DNA from: Rehmannia glutinosa
Lineage: Eukaryota > Streptophyta > Magnoliopsida > Lamiales > Orobanchaceae
Direction: 5' to 3'
DNA: 64,000 nucleotides
Assembly (NCBI GenBank): GCA_016081115.2
Contig: CM071924.1
Location: 95,246,616 to 95,310,615 of the forward strand
Below, one piece after another: positions 46,201 to 56,089 of the stretch. Both the position numbers and the translations under genes were made by a program. Below the pieces are notes generated by a model. That model searched no databases and was not told where the DNA came from. It saw only the letters and a list, made by a program, of their open reading frames with translations. Each line of letters opens with the position of its first letter. Within the stretch, counting starts at the first letter, position 1.

Positions 46201-47691
46201 TTACGGAATTAATTTGTACCATGAGTATCCTTGGTTATTAGGATTATTATTTATTTTGTAGACTTCCTACAGTTGATAGTTATGTACATAATATTAATTT
46301 ATCTTGAGTTATGAAAGAAAATCTATTTATAATTAAAAGTTGATTAATTATTATTTATATATGGAAATACACCAATCTTCAAATTAGTATCTAATTAGTA
46401 GTTATATAGGGAAAATCAATTTTTCCAAAAAAAAAACTAATTTATAATTGGAAGAATAAGGTGTTGACATGATTTGCCATGTGGCAAAATATGAAGTCGA
46501 CACGTGGATTTGGAAGAATAAGGTGTTGACATGTGTACCAAATTCCAGAGGTAACGACATGTGGCAACCTGTTTTTTATTTTAGTATATAGGGTTGATAT
46601 GTATTCTTGAAATTTCAAAACATGACATATTATGTACCCATATCATATCATATTCGTGTCTCATACACGTATAAATAGGCATGGCAGTGGGTAGGGTACC
46701 AACCCATTTAAAGATATCCATACCCGAACCCTATAATATTGGCACTAACCATTCCCGTCCCGAACCCATCTAATAAATTACATTTATTACTCGTACTCAT
46801 CTCAAATACATTTTGTGATACCTGCATACTACCCATACCCAGTTACCCACCCAAAACCTATTTAATTATATAAAATTTATAATTATATAATATTAAAATG
46901 GGTATTTAAATGGGCACCCTATCAATTTAGTTGTTATATAATAAAACATCTAATATGTTAATTCTTCATCCTATACCCATTCCAAACCCGCAATAAATTA
47001 CTCATACTCGTCCCATAAGGTCTTAGGGTAGATATCGTCTTTCTCATCCCGCTGCCATTCTACGTACCAATGTTTCATAGGTTAAAATTGTACTATATAT
47101 TAATCAAAGGGGACAACCGTAGAGTAGTTATATTATTTGCCCAAATTTTCCAATTAAGATTACATTTAGTATTTATCTTCTATTTTATTGATATTAATAA
47201 ATGTCGCATGTAAATGATGATGTCATTTTTATACATGTGTCCATTCACACATTTGATAGGACATTAAATTTGCAAATTTTCTTTCATACTCAAAGAAAAT
47301 TAACTTTTTTTTATAACGTGAACCACATTGAATGACACAAAGTTTCTATTATCAAAAATTGTGCAAATTAAGTTTCTAGTGTTTAAAAATAAAATTTCAT
47401 ATGTTAATTTTGCAGATTTTGATGACATGAGTGTGAATATATATTTGGAGAGGAGCCTCCACTTAATCCTCGAGATCCGACTTTCACCCAGCCATGCTAT
47501 AAATTATGTAATAGTTTTTTTTTTCTTTTTTATTTAATTTTTTTTGGGCATATATACTTAATTAATTAAATACGTGGGATTTAATTTTGTTGTATATTTG
47601 GACCATATAGTAATGTTGATATAATTACTCATTCTTTGGATATATTTTTGCAGGCAAGTCCACCAAAAAGCACCGAGGAACTGCATTGTGA
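31799..47691 (+). CDS. DWARF27-like beta-carotene isomerase, copy 2, seven exons over 15.9 kb
   Basis: Exons: 31799-32024 (transit peptide, NDNWLDTIVINYFSDVFQVV), 32630-~32773 (VKSNKSGYDGLVETMQMMYS), 35730-35817 (FPPSKFSREFMAAFITH, WLVGPME), 35944-36005 (KESEYEGKLEKNIVHIKKC), 44126-44232 (FLEATNCIGICTNLCKIPSQ), 47416-47507 (FDDM, FTQPCYKL) and 47654-47691 (KSTKKHRG, stop). About 252 codons, near the D27 norm. D27 is a plastid iron protein isomerising beta-carotene for strigolactone synthesis. GT/AG sites are good at introns 1, 3, 4, 5 and 6. Problems: no donor keeps frame at exon 2-3; one base is missing near 44213 (before NMVP); one is extra at 47416; one is missing near 47430. Intron 4 (8.1 kb) and intron 5 (3.2 kb) are full of transposons. 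Probably a pseudogene unless some indels are sequence errors. Confidence 0.8.
32836..35215. mobile_element. 2.4-kb AT-rich insert in intron 2 of D27-like copy 2
   Basis: Intron 2 of copy 1 runs straight from CTCTTAG to TGGGTTTTATGGC, while copy 2 carries about 2.4 kb between the same points. Inside, a block of about 300 bp occurs twice about 710 bp apart (near 33075 and 33795; shared GTTTGACAC-type and GCATATATAAAATAAAAAAA). There are (TA)n runs and the GGGGAT-type repeat at 34925-35115. No ORF of note. It may be several nested inserts; no termini or TSD were resolved. Confidence 0.5.
36902..37203 (+). repeat. 5' LTR of the copia element at 36902-42287
   Basis: 302 bp, TGATGAGAGC to TTTCTACA, next to the primer site. 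It contains CCTATAAATC (TATA-like, about 37063) and a long A tract near 37122. Confidence 0.9.
37204..37218 (+). promoter_or_regulatory. primer binding site of the copia element
   Basis: TGGTATTAGAGCTGG directly follows the LTR. It differs from the copia standard TGGTATCAGAGC by one transition. Confidence 0.85.
37390..38260 (+). pseudogene. copia gag
   Basis: Motifs: ARGYGLDGFLIGKHG, RQDQLLASWLLSSLAENVL, VGLTSSKEIWECLE, RLQLQTLNKGNLSMREYL and LCGLGNDYDSVVVSI. A frame change at about 37908 and a stop at 38119 precede a degraded CCHC knuckle (GHTADKCYHR, first cysteines out of frame). The first ~30 residues are also out of frame upstream of 37402. Confidence 0.82.
38996..39382. mobile_element. 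hAT MITE (387 bp) inside the copia integrase
   Basis: Termini TAGGGATGGCAA and TTGCCATCTCTA form a 12-bp inverted repeat with one mismatch. Perfect 8-bp target duplication TTGTTTAC (38988-38995, 39383-39390). Ends are GC-rich (GACCCGCCCCG, CGGGGCGACCCGCC) around an AT-rich core. Taking it out with one TSD copy rejoins the integrase reading (LVY-TD). Third level of nesting: D27-like intron, Helitron, copia, MITE. Confidence 0.92.
40179..40244. repeat. (CT)n microsatellite
   Basis: Two CT runs, about 22 and 42 bases, separated by CCGGGT. They lie in the integrase-RT linker of the copia element, where the frame reads alternating Ser-Leu. Confidence 0.95.
40595..41990 (+). pseudogene. copia reverse transcriptase and RNase H
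   Basis: RT pieces: FDVNGYFSLNAMM region, QLDIDNAFLNGD at about 40800-40840, LYGLKQASRAW near 40920, then 40971-41291 with NVDDIIVTG. The usual Tyr of YVDD is Asn. LGSLNYFLSIEV follows. RNase H continues at 41316-41519 and 41698-41990 (VDNQKAMSLAAN, HVPSVDQIADIFTKPLSGQF). Numerous stops and frame changes; non-functional. Confidence 0.83.
41988..42287 (+). repeat. 3' LTR of the copia element at 36902-42287
   Basis: 300 bp, TGACAAGAGC to TTTCCACA, following the polypurine tract. Most mismatches to the 5' LTR are in its first 45 bases. Confidence 0.9.
43247..44040 (-). mobile_element. possible solo LTR in intron 4 of D27-like copy 2
   Basis: The 794-bp segment starts TGTTACAA and ends TTTGTAACA, LTR-like TG...CA ends in a short inverted repeat. 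On the minus strand it has CAAGTATAAATAGGGG (TATA region) near 43715. Flanking 5-mers (CAAAA, CTTTA) do not match, so there is no target-duplication support. Small minus-strand ORFs inside match nothing I know. Confidence 0.35.
44707..46597 (-). mobile_element. Helitron-like element B (1.9 kb) in intron 5 of D27-like copy 2
   Basis: Minus orientation. The 5' end TCAACCCTATATACTAAAAT is at 46597. The 3' end is hairpin CCCGTGTAACACGCGG, then TGTTGTT and CTAG at 44707, between host A and T as Helitrons prefer. Non-autonomous. Internal modules are repeated (GGATTTGGAAGAAT at about 45928 and 46508; TAGAAGTAAAAAAA blocks). A second internal TTTAGTATATA near 45978 suggests two related copies fused or nested. 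Confidence 0.62.
46676..47062. mobile_element. hAT-like MITE (387 bp) in intron 5 of D27-like copy 2
   Basis: Ends TAGGCATGGCAG and CTGCCATTCTA form an inverted repeat. The flanking 8-mers CGTATAAA and CGTACCAA match at 6 of 8, fitting a decayed 8-bp TSD. The inner sequence has GGGTAGGGTACC and TACCCATACCC patches, like the MITE at 38996-39382, but is more diverged and AT-rich. Confidence 0.6.
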
Positions 47692-49643
47692 GTTAAGAGT
47701 ATCAAACAAGTTCATATGGTGATATCATGAAAAATCGAGTGTGAAAATAATTAGACGATGTAATACCCAAATTATCCCAATAATACCCGAAATACGAATT
47801 TTAAGAGCTAATGAATTATTTCCGAATTCGAGAGTTGCTACTATGTAATCTAGTGGAAATTATGGGGCTACACTCACTTTTGTTCCACACAAGAGATGGC
47901 CATTAATTTTTCATTTAGCTAGTTCATTCAAATCGGGCCCTTTTTGAGACGGCAATGTAACTTAAAATAAAATGGGAGATCAAATTTTCTTTAAACAAGG
48001 TAGAGATAACTATTATGACCTTTTCAACATATTTAACTAACGAAAATTCTGAAACTCCACTTTTTAAATTACAAAAATACATTTTTCTAAAATGATTCTT
48101 TGTTGTGCCAATAACAAAAAAGAGCAATTGATGTTTATTGATTCTTTACTCAACATAATTTTTATTTTCTTTTTAATATTTAACTTGAAATGATTGCCGA
48201 ACTTCTCTTTGGGATGGATTTGATATAATTAATTCGTTAAAGAGATCAGCACCTTAAAACTTATTTTATCTGTTGTAAAGGTGAATAATCCGAGTTCGAT
48301 CTCATATAAGTGCATGTGTCTCCTCCCCAAATTTCCCCTATTGTACTCAAAAAAAATTATTTTATCTGAGAATCGGACAGTGGTCGTGTGGTTAAAAATT
48401 CTCAAAGCTCCGATCAAAAGTTTAGGTTGAATTTCCATCCTCCTCCCTTCCCAAGATTGTACCAAAAAAATTATTTTATCTTGTGAATTTTTTTTCATTA
48501 AAAACCAAATCTTCTTGATCGATGATAGTTGACTATTTGAAAGAAAGTGAATAAAATCGTTAAACTTATCCATTAGTGAGCGTCTAAAAGGCCCACAATT
48601 AATCCCCCAAGCATGGACTGGGCTTGATAATGAAACAATGGACAGCCCAGATACATATATTTACAAATCGAATCGTTTACTTTCAAAAGGAATTAAAATT
48701 GTACAGACAAATCAAAATAATTAGCACCAATAAGTTATTCACTATGTCATTATTGTTTGAGGCGAGAAATTTACCCCACCGAAAAATTCCCATCTCCGAT
48801 TTTCGTTTCACCTTGATGCCTGCAAAACAACAGTGGGAAGAGGGCCGGAGGGTTTTTTCGGGTACTCTCTCGAACGCTCAAGCCAAAAATCTATCAAATG
48901 AGAATAATTAAATAATTCATGTGAAGAGGTAATGTAGAAGAGAGGAGAATATAATACTTCATTTATATATAAAACCACCTTTATAAGGAGAAATAGTATT
49001 TATCATAAGAATTCCACAACTTGTGGATAACATCACTTGACCATCTAATTAGATAAATTTTGTATATTTATCATCTCTTCAAAATATCAAATAAAAATCA
49101 TTTTTAGGGTTTTACCTATTACAACCCTAATAAAGTCCATACTTGTATTTGGGCCTCATATTGATCCAATTTAATACCCAAATATAGGTTGTATCAATTA
49201 TGTAATGAATATAAAATAGTGGAACACAAGTGGTTGTAGTGTATTTTAAACTGTATCAGTTTTATCTATGAACTATTACAAATCATAACAATTTTGGTGT
49301 TAGATTGATGTACATGTATGTATTTAGAAGAAAAATCCAAATATATATAATAAAAAATACACAAGAAGTTGTCTATATATATACAAAAAAAATCCATTTT
49401 AAGTCTAAAGCCACTACTCCATAATTTTATTTATGAGTTACAAACATGAAGTTTTTTACTTTTGTAAAAAATTCAACTGTCATTTTATAGTAGGTCTAGT
49501 TTATAATATTTGATACATATTATTAAGTTGAAAAAAAATTAAAATTTTAACTAAATGCTTTCAGAAGCATTTTGAAAAGAGAGTTAAAATTGGAAAACAT
49601 ATTGTATTTTCTTAATTTGAAGGGACAAAGTATTATATATATA
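47692..49643. other. gene-free DNA downstream of the D27-like gene
   Basis: AT-rich. 48270-48480 holds two imperfect copies of a segment with tRNA-like boxes (GAGTTCGATCTC; GTGTGGTTAAAAATTCTC), each followed by an A-rich run. These are probably two decayed SINE-like pieces. No ORF with recognisable homology. Confidence 0.35.
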
Positions 49644-49930
49644 CACTACTACAAGAAAAAATCAATTTACCTACGTAAAAATCAGAGGTAAGTATTAAGA
49701 AAATTGTAAAGTGTAGGTAAAACTGGTGTAGGTAAAATCATTGTAGGTAAAATATTTACCTCTGAGAATCTAAAATTGTTGGTAAATACCTACGTAAAAA
49801 CGGTAAATAGAAAAATTGTTGGTAATCGTCGGCAATTTGTCGGTATAATTTGGGAGAAAATAATATTTTTATTCGTAGAGGTAAACTGTCAATTTAGTAA
49901 CAAAATCATTTATGTCGGTCAATTTTGTGG
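49644..49930 (+). mobile_element. left end of a third CACTA-like element
   Basis: CACTACTACAAGAAAAAATC followed by many TTTACCTACG/GTAGGTAAA motifs in both orientations has CACTA terminus and subterminal-array structure. No right terminus (TTCTTGTAGTG) was found downstream, so the element is truncated or scrambled. Confidence 0.5.
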
Positions 49931-49941
49931 TATAAATATAT

Positions 49942-49987
<46 letters not shown>

Positions 49988-50310
49988 AATATATATTTTA
50001 CTAATTATATATTTATACTAATTATATATATCATATATATACTAATTATATTTATATATATATTATGCTCGATACTGGGGACCACTAGGATCGTAGGGAG
50101 GAAAATAAATAAGAGAAAGAAGACATGATAGAAGAAATAAATAGACAGAAATGAAATGCAGAAAAATAACAAAGCATAAAAGAAATAAATATATATAATA
50201 TATTTATATATATATATTATAATAAAGCATAAACGAAATATATATATATTATACTAATTATATATTTATACTAATTATATATATCATATATATACTAATT
50301 ATATTTATAT
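49931..50310. repeat. (TA)n-rich low-complexity tract
   Basis: Two (TA)n clusters (49935-50055 and 50190-50310) share ATACTAATTATATTTATATAT. They enclose a small unique segment (50060-50180), so the same AT block is present as an imperfect direct repeat about 230 bp apart. Confidence 0.85.
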
Positions 50311-50886
50311 ATATCTTGATCGAGTTACCCCCAGTTTCTCTCAAGGATACTTTTGCAAGGGTTTCCACGGATCAAGTAAGAACAAGGAATTTATAAGATT
50401 AGGCGGTTAAACCGACCATGTACATGAATTGAAAGACAAGAATTTAAAGACAGAATTAAAACTTAAAGCGGTTAAACCGACCATGAACATGAATTTAAAA
50501 AGACATAATATAAAATCAAACCTTTTACAAATTTTGGAATTTGGAATTTACACCTTCATACAATGCTTCCTTGGAGATGGAAGCTAGATCCTCAAAAACT
50601 AAAAAGTAAAAATGAAGCTTCTAAAGACAATTGAAAGCTTCTCTAAAAAATATTTCGAATTTGGAAAGTTTCTAAAATCTAAAAATGAAGAGGATTTGCA
50701 CTTGGAGAGGTTTTTTCAAGCTTTCTTTCTTCGCTTTGGATGCTAAAAACTTGCCTTCATTGTGAGGGGATCCCCTATTTATAGATTTTTCTAAGGATTT
50801 TTAGGAATTTTTAGTTTTCTCTTTCTGAAGAATCGAAATCGCATACGATTGCTTGAATAGTATTCGCTTTCTGATCGTTCCCCGTG
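50311..50886. other. LTR-like DNA left of the gypsy complex
   Basis: Starts at ATCTTGATCGAGTTACCCCC. On the minus strand a GAAAAATCTATAAATAGGGG-like TATA region lies near 50775. GGCGGTTAAACCGACCATG occurs twice (about 50402 and 50467). No gene. Homology to the second gypsy copy begins only at 50887. Confidence 0.3.
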
Positions 50887-51640
50887 AGTCGTTCATGGCC
50901 ATTCCCTCAATCAAATCCTGAGCGGCTTCGCGTTTGTTATTAAGAGTTCCCCGCCGCTGCATCGATCATTTGTCTTGTTGCGGAAAGTAGCCCATTATAA
51001 AATGTTTGGACTTGCATCCAAATAGGTAGGCCATGGTGTGGGCATTTCGCAACAATTCTTTGAATCTCTCCCAGTGTCGTACAAGGTCTCGTCATCTTCT
51101 TGAGTGAATGAAGAGAGTTCATTCCTCAATCGTGCGTTTTGGCGGTGGAAAATATTTCAAAAGGAACTTTCCCGCCATGATGTTCCACGTTGTAATCGTT
51201 CCCTTTGGCAAAGTATTTAGCCATTGTTTAGCCCGTCCCGAAGAGTAAATGGGAATAGGCGTAAACGGATGGCATCATCGAGACCCCATTTATTTTGAAT
51301 GTATCGCAAATTTCAAGGAAATTCGCGATATGATTATTTGGATCTTCGTCCAGGTAGGCCGTCGAATTGAACAAATTGTTGCACCATTTGAATGACATTC
51401 GGTTTGATTTCAAATTATTGGCTGCAACAGTGGGCCTTACGATACTAGGCGATGTGCCGTCCATAGACGCTTAGCGTGAAGTCGTACATGGTTCTTTGTT
51501 GTTCATCCGCCATATCGGGATCCTTGCTTTCGTTAGTATCCTCCTCGTGGTCCGTACTAATACTTTCCTCCGTGTTGCTACCGGCGGTCTCCGCTTCCAA
51601 ATTCGGCGACAGTAGGCATTTTGTAGTAAACAAGGAGGAT
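50887..51640 (-). pseudogene. partial Ty3/gypsy gag joined to the left LTR
   Basis: From a start MADEQQRTMYDF near 51513 on the minus strand, motifs include DEDPNNHIANFLEICDTFKI, ELNSLHSLKKMTR-type and CPHHGLPIWMQVQTFYNGL. This is the Retrotrans_gag core of Athila/Tat-like elements. It ends abruptly at 50887. It is a second copy of the gag at 56477-57240, sharing the LTR at 51765-53462, and is broken by many 1-base indels. Confidence 0.8.
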
Positions 51641-51743
51641 AAGTATAATCCAAGACTTACAAAGATAGATACCTAGAAAGACAATTGATGAAAATAAAAA
51701 AATGATTAAATTAACAAAAATAAGGTGTTCTTAATATTACAAT

Positions 51744-51758
51744 CCCGCAACGGCGCCA
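51744..51758 (-). promoter_or_regulatory. gypsy primer binding site, left copy
   Basis: On the minus strand TGGCGCCGTTGCGGG lies 6 bases inside the LTR end. The right copy reads TGGCGCCGTTGCCGGGG, the normal plant gypsy site, so the left copy lacks one C. Confidence 0.8.
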
Positions 51759-51764
51759 AAAACT

Positions 51765-53462
51765 TGATGGCTCAAAAGCTACCTTTAAAACCGTAGGCAA
51801 GTGCACCTATCGTTTTATAGTATAGATTATTGAGTACCGAGTGTCATTCCCACGAGGATTGTAAGTACTAATAATTACCGTCTTTTTGTTATTTAATCTA
51901 ACAATTTTCGAGTTTTTTGTTTGATGAAAAAGGAAAACAAATTATAAATTATAAAAAATAAAGTAAAATTTGTAGAATAAGAAATCAAGAGATAAAAGTG
52001 TGTTTGAATGTAAATCCCTCTAGAATGTTTTTGTGATTTGACAAGTTAAAAGATTCAACCATAAGCCCTTAAGTAAAAACCAACCTCTTTTAATAAAATC
52101 TCATGTCTTGTGGACCGTAGAAATTCCCAATTTAAGTTAAACCTCTCTCAAGGCGAAAAACTTCTAATCTCAAGTTGATTAATCAAATCTCTTTCTAGTT
52201 AAAACCCCCAAGACAAACATTATAACGATTTGTGAATTCCCATATTAGGTTTGACCCTAATCCAAAAGATTTATGTCGCCCCTATATCTAGGATTGCATG
52301 CAACTCTTTTCACTTATATAGGTTCTATTTCACCATGAATCTCGATTTCCGGATGAAAAATAAACTTCAAATCAATATTGCGCATATATCAATTCGAATG
52401 AACGAAGCATAATATAAGTGAATCACACAAAATATGAAGATTTTATTAAAAACATACACACCTTAATCACAAATCCATTCTAGAGTTCATTACATTCAAA
52501 CACTAGGAGTTTAGCTACACATGATTTTGACCAAAGAATAAATTACACAAGAAGATTTAAGTATTGTAGACATGGTGTACTTATCTTTCTCAAAATCTCA
52601 ATTGACTTCTTTCTTGATTGATGATGTTGCTCCAAGCCTTCTTCTCCAATATTGCCCCAAGCTTTCTCCTCCAAGACCCCTTGATCCCAATTCTACTTAA
52701 TGAAATGAATACAATGAATATTTCTGAATATCTAATGAATGCCTCTCCCAACTTCAACCCTGGCTTTTATAGGCAACCAATACATTGATAGTACTCTCTT
52801 TTGTTAAACAATTGCCTCCATTTTCCTTGTTGGTTGGTGAATTCTTGTATTTAAGTGATGAGAGGGGAGGGGACATGGAGACATGTTTCACAAAGTAGGG
52901 TGTTAAAAGTGTACAAAAGTGGCCAAAATGGGTTGGTTGGTGAGTTTTCCCCAAATTCGCAAAGAAAAGTTGCAAAAAGAGGTCCTGCACACGCCCGTGT
53001 CGCCCGTAACGGCCGGCCGTCTTTGTTTTTATCACACAGGGACTCGGGAAACATGGTCGTGCTCCCAACACGGCCAGGCCGTGTCTCGGACACGGCCGTG
53101 TTGGGGAACACGGCCTGGCCGTGTCGGAGGCTGTTTTGTGCGAAAAAATCGAGTTTTTAGCTCCCCGGAACACGGCCGTGTTGCCCGACACCCCGCCCGT
53201 GTTGGACCAAAAAGGCCCGAAATGACGCAGCGTTTGGCTTGGAATTTCGAGCGTTTTTGCATCCTTAAACTCCCGGTATGTTTTGACATGAATCCATGGT
53301 CCGAAATTCACCAAAATTAGCCCTAAATGGTCAATCTACATCAATAAAAACACCCGGAGTAATATGAACTATGTACAATCAAAAATTTATAAAACTAACA
53401 ATAAAATAACTCGAATACTACTCAAATATACACATAAAACATGCATAAAAAGACCCTTATCA
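51765..53462 (-). repeat. gypsy LTR, left copy (1,698 bp)
   Basis: On the minus strand it starts TGATAAGGGTC and ends GAGCCATCA. It acts as 3' LTR of the element to its right (polypurine-type tract at 53463-53500) and as 5' LTR of the gag fragment to its left (primer site at 51744). It contains palindromic ACACGGCCGTG and ACGGCCTGGCCGTG motifs at 53070-53185. Confidence 0.88.
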
Positions 53463-53499
53463 AACCACCTCCAACTTTGAACTTTGCTTGTCCTCAAGC

Positions 53500-54530
53500 A
53501 AAACATTATATCAAAAAGAGGATTCAATAAATCACAACACAAAAATTTTTTTCTTTTTTTTTTTTTCAACACATTGAACACAAGCAAATCAAGTTCTTAG
53601 CCTTCTCAACCCGAATTAACCATTCAAAAAAATTATTTTGCAAAGCGATCATTGTCAAGAAAGACCGTAATATCGTAGGCATTATTGAGACTTGAAATCA
53701 TCACGCCACAAATATTGATAGTTATGAACAACTTCAATTCAATAATACTATGAAAATACAAGAACTCAATGGATCATAGTAGTTAGCTTACTAGTCATAT
53801 AACCAAGCTTCTTGAACTTTATTGGAATGAGAAGTCAAGGAGTATTCATTCTCCCTTTTTTTTTCGTTCTTTTTTTTTTTTTTTGGGACCTTTCGAGACA
53901 TGCTTCCAATATGTTTATATTTTGAATTTCTGTTCAAACACTCCTAGGGTGGTTTCCCATACTCATATTCGTGTCGCCGTTTTACGTAAAAGACAAACAT
54001 GGGGCTCATGAATGCTCCTAGTTACTAAGCAACAACAAATAGAGGAGTATAACCTCGATTGGTCCGTTTTTTTTTTCTTCTTTTTCTTTTTTTCATTTTT
54101 CTCTTTCTCTTTTTTTTTCGCAAGCTTGGTTTAACAACTCGTTAACCACTACTAAATCACGAGTTCTCGAGGCGTTCATAGCGCTAGGTATCGTCGTATA
54201 TGCCTTAACACATCAAGTATTTATGGTGTTAGAAATCTCATCAAAATTTTATCCGCATCCACGTCAATCTATCCTAGACAATCAATTGCTTCACATTGAA
54301 AACACAAATTAACAAGTTAATGTAGGTATAATTGGGCTAAGTTATTGACTAGCAAACATTCAATTTGTTAAAAAAATCATATCTCTCACAAACAAGCATA
54401 CAAGCATTAAAATGTTATTGTACCCACCTCCAACTTTATGATTCATATTGTCCTCAATGTGAAAGAAAGAAATGGACAAACACACACAACACACTAAAAA
54501 AAAAAAAAAAAAAAAAAACAAAGAAACTAG
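53500..54530. other. non-coding 3' region of the gypsy element
   Basis: Between the 3' LTR and the end of pol. T-rich runs (53550, 53850-53880, 54068-54120) and no ORF. A long non-coding stretch here is usual for Athila/Tat elements. A minus-strand TTGCTTGAGGACAAGCAAAG motif near 53490-53510 is typical of the segment before the polypurine tract. Confidence 0.6.
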
Positions 54531-54799
54531 AATGATATAAAAGAAGTAGAAAAAAATACGACCTTACTACAATAGTGGAATCGGTGTTGAGTGATCATTG
54601 GGTTGTTTTGCACGGGACCTTCAACGGCATCTTCATACCTAATCAAAGTTAAGCAACACACAACTCGAACACCGTGAAATCTCAAATATTCCCAATTAGG
54701 ACAACCAAGAAGATGTTCAAGAGTTTTTTTTTTTTTTTGATTTGAAAATGACTCTAAGGACTTGTGATTATTTTGAAAGAAAATAAAATAAAAAAAAAT

Positions 54800-54976
54800 A
54801 AAAATGAATGAAAACAATTGCACACAAACATCGGGTTGCCTCCCGGGTAGCGCTTCTTTAACGTCATATAGCTGGACCATTTCACCTAAATGTGAAGATT
54901 TAATCGGGCGGAGCCTTGAACTTATGAAAATTTTTATCTCTTTGAACAACATCGCACCGTGTCGATTTTCGAACAA
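54800..54976 (-). pseudogene. C-terminal end of gypsy pol
   Basis: Encodes FKEIKIFISSRLRPIKSSHL and VQLYDVKEALPGRQPDVC. The block resembles the very end of Athila/Tat polyproteins, where integrase C-terminal residues lead into a short tail. It is fused almost directly to the protease region at 55020, showing the internal deletion. Confidence 0.6.
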
Positions 54977-55019
54977 TTGACCTTCATGGTCCTATTTTTC
55001 TCGCATGTTATTCTCAAAA

Positions 55020-55500
55020 TGGGATTTATCTGTGGGAAATTTTTGCACATTGAACATCACATACTTTCGAGGATTTATTAGAAGACATATCAAGCAAAGA
55101 ATCATTTATCCTTGTCTCAATCAAGTTTATAGGAAAACAAGTATCATTTATAGGATTTCTCAAAGGAATTTTAAAGATAACTTGTTCACCCCCTACTCTC
55201 AAAGTAAGCTTTCCATCATGCATATCAATGAGAGATTTAGCGGTAGCCAAAAAAGGGACGCCCTAGAATTAAGGGAACTTCTATATCATCATGCATGTCA
55301 AGAATAATAAAATCAACGGGAATATGAATTTATCAATCTTAACTAGCACATCTTTAACAATACCTCTAGGATGTTTAATCGATTTATCGGCTAATTGAAT
55401 GTCCATCCTAATAGGTTTAAGTTCACTTAATTCCGCATGCTTGAATGTTTCATAAGACATCACGTTGATACTAGCTCCTAAGTCGGCTAGTGCCTATCAA
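55020..55500 (-). pseudogene. gypsy aspartic protease
   Basis: 55463-55281 reads IRMDIQLADKSIKHPRGIVK, DVLVKIDKFIFP. 55250-55026 reads ATAKSLIDMHDGKLTLRVGG after an ILGRPFL-type stretch in another frame. This is the retropepsin of Athila/Tat elements. The catalytic DxGA segment upstream (near 55490) is damaged. Several 1-base frameshifts. Confidence 0.75.
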
Positions 55501-56089
55501 CAGTAAACCATCAATTGTGCAAGGGATAATAAAGCTTCCCGGATCATTAAATTTTTGTGGTAGTTCATTGGAAGGACATTTATCATTCAATCGCACATTT
55601 GATAATTTATTAAGCTTATTTTCACTAGGAATGATGTCATTAAGATCCCTAACATGCTTTGAATGAGGTCAACAAATGGATTATTGGCATGTAATTGTTT
55701 GAAAGAATCAAGGTACTTACCAAATTTGTCCTCCCTTCTATCTTCTCGGTTAGACTCCTAGTAAGGGATCTTGGGCTTGTATTCGCAACCTCCTTTTTCA
55801 TGAGATTTTCTTTGGGCATGTCATCCTCCACGTATTTCGCATGGCGGCATTGGCATAATCATGCTCATGTGGAAAATCGATGGTGATTGCCTTTACGTGC
55901 TCCCTAGGTTTGGCTCAGATTACCCGCAAACTACCTTGTGGCCTTTCGGAAATCATCTTCGCAATCGCCTATTTGGTTTTCCAGATTATGGATAGATGCC
56001 TCTTGATTTCTCAAGGATGTTTCCACCGCCCGAATCGGGTATATGTTGATTGCACAAACTTTGTTATAAGATCTTCCAAGTTAGGCTTA

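Noticed and set aside
49931..50310. (TA)n tract as a replication origin or matrix attachment region
   Set aside because: Low-complexity AT repeats alone are not evidence of such function.
52754..53320. Overlapping ORFs on both strands at 52754-53320 and 58510-58933
   Set aside because: They lie wholly inside the gypsy LTRs, are present in both LTR copies, and result from the GC-rich ACACGGCCGTG palindromes, not from coding selection.
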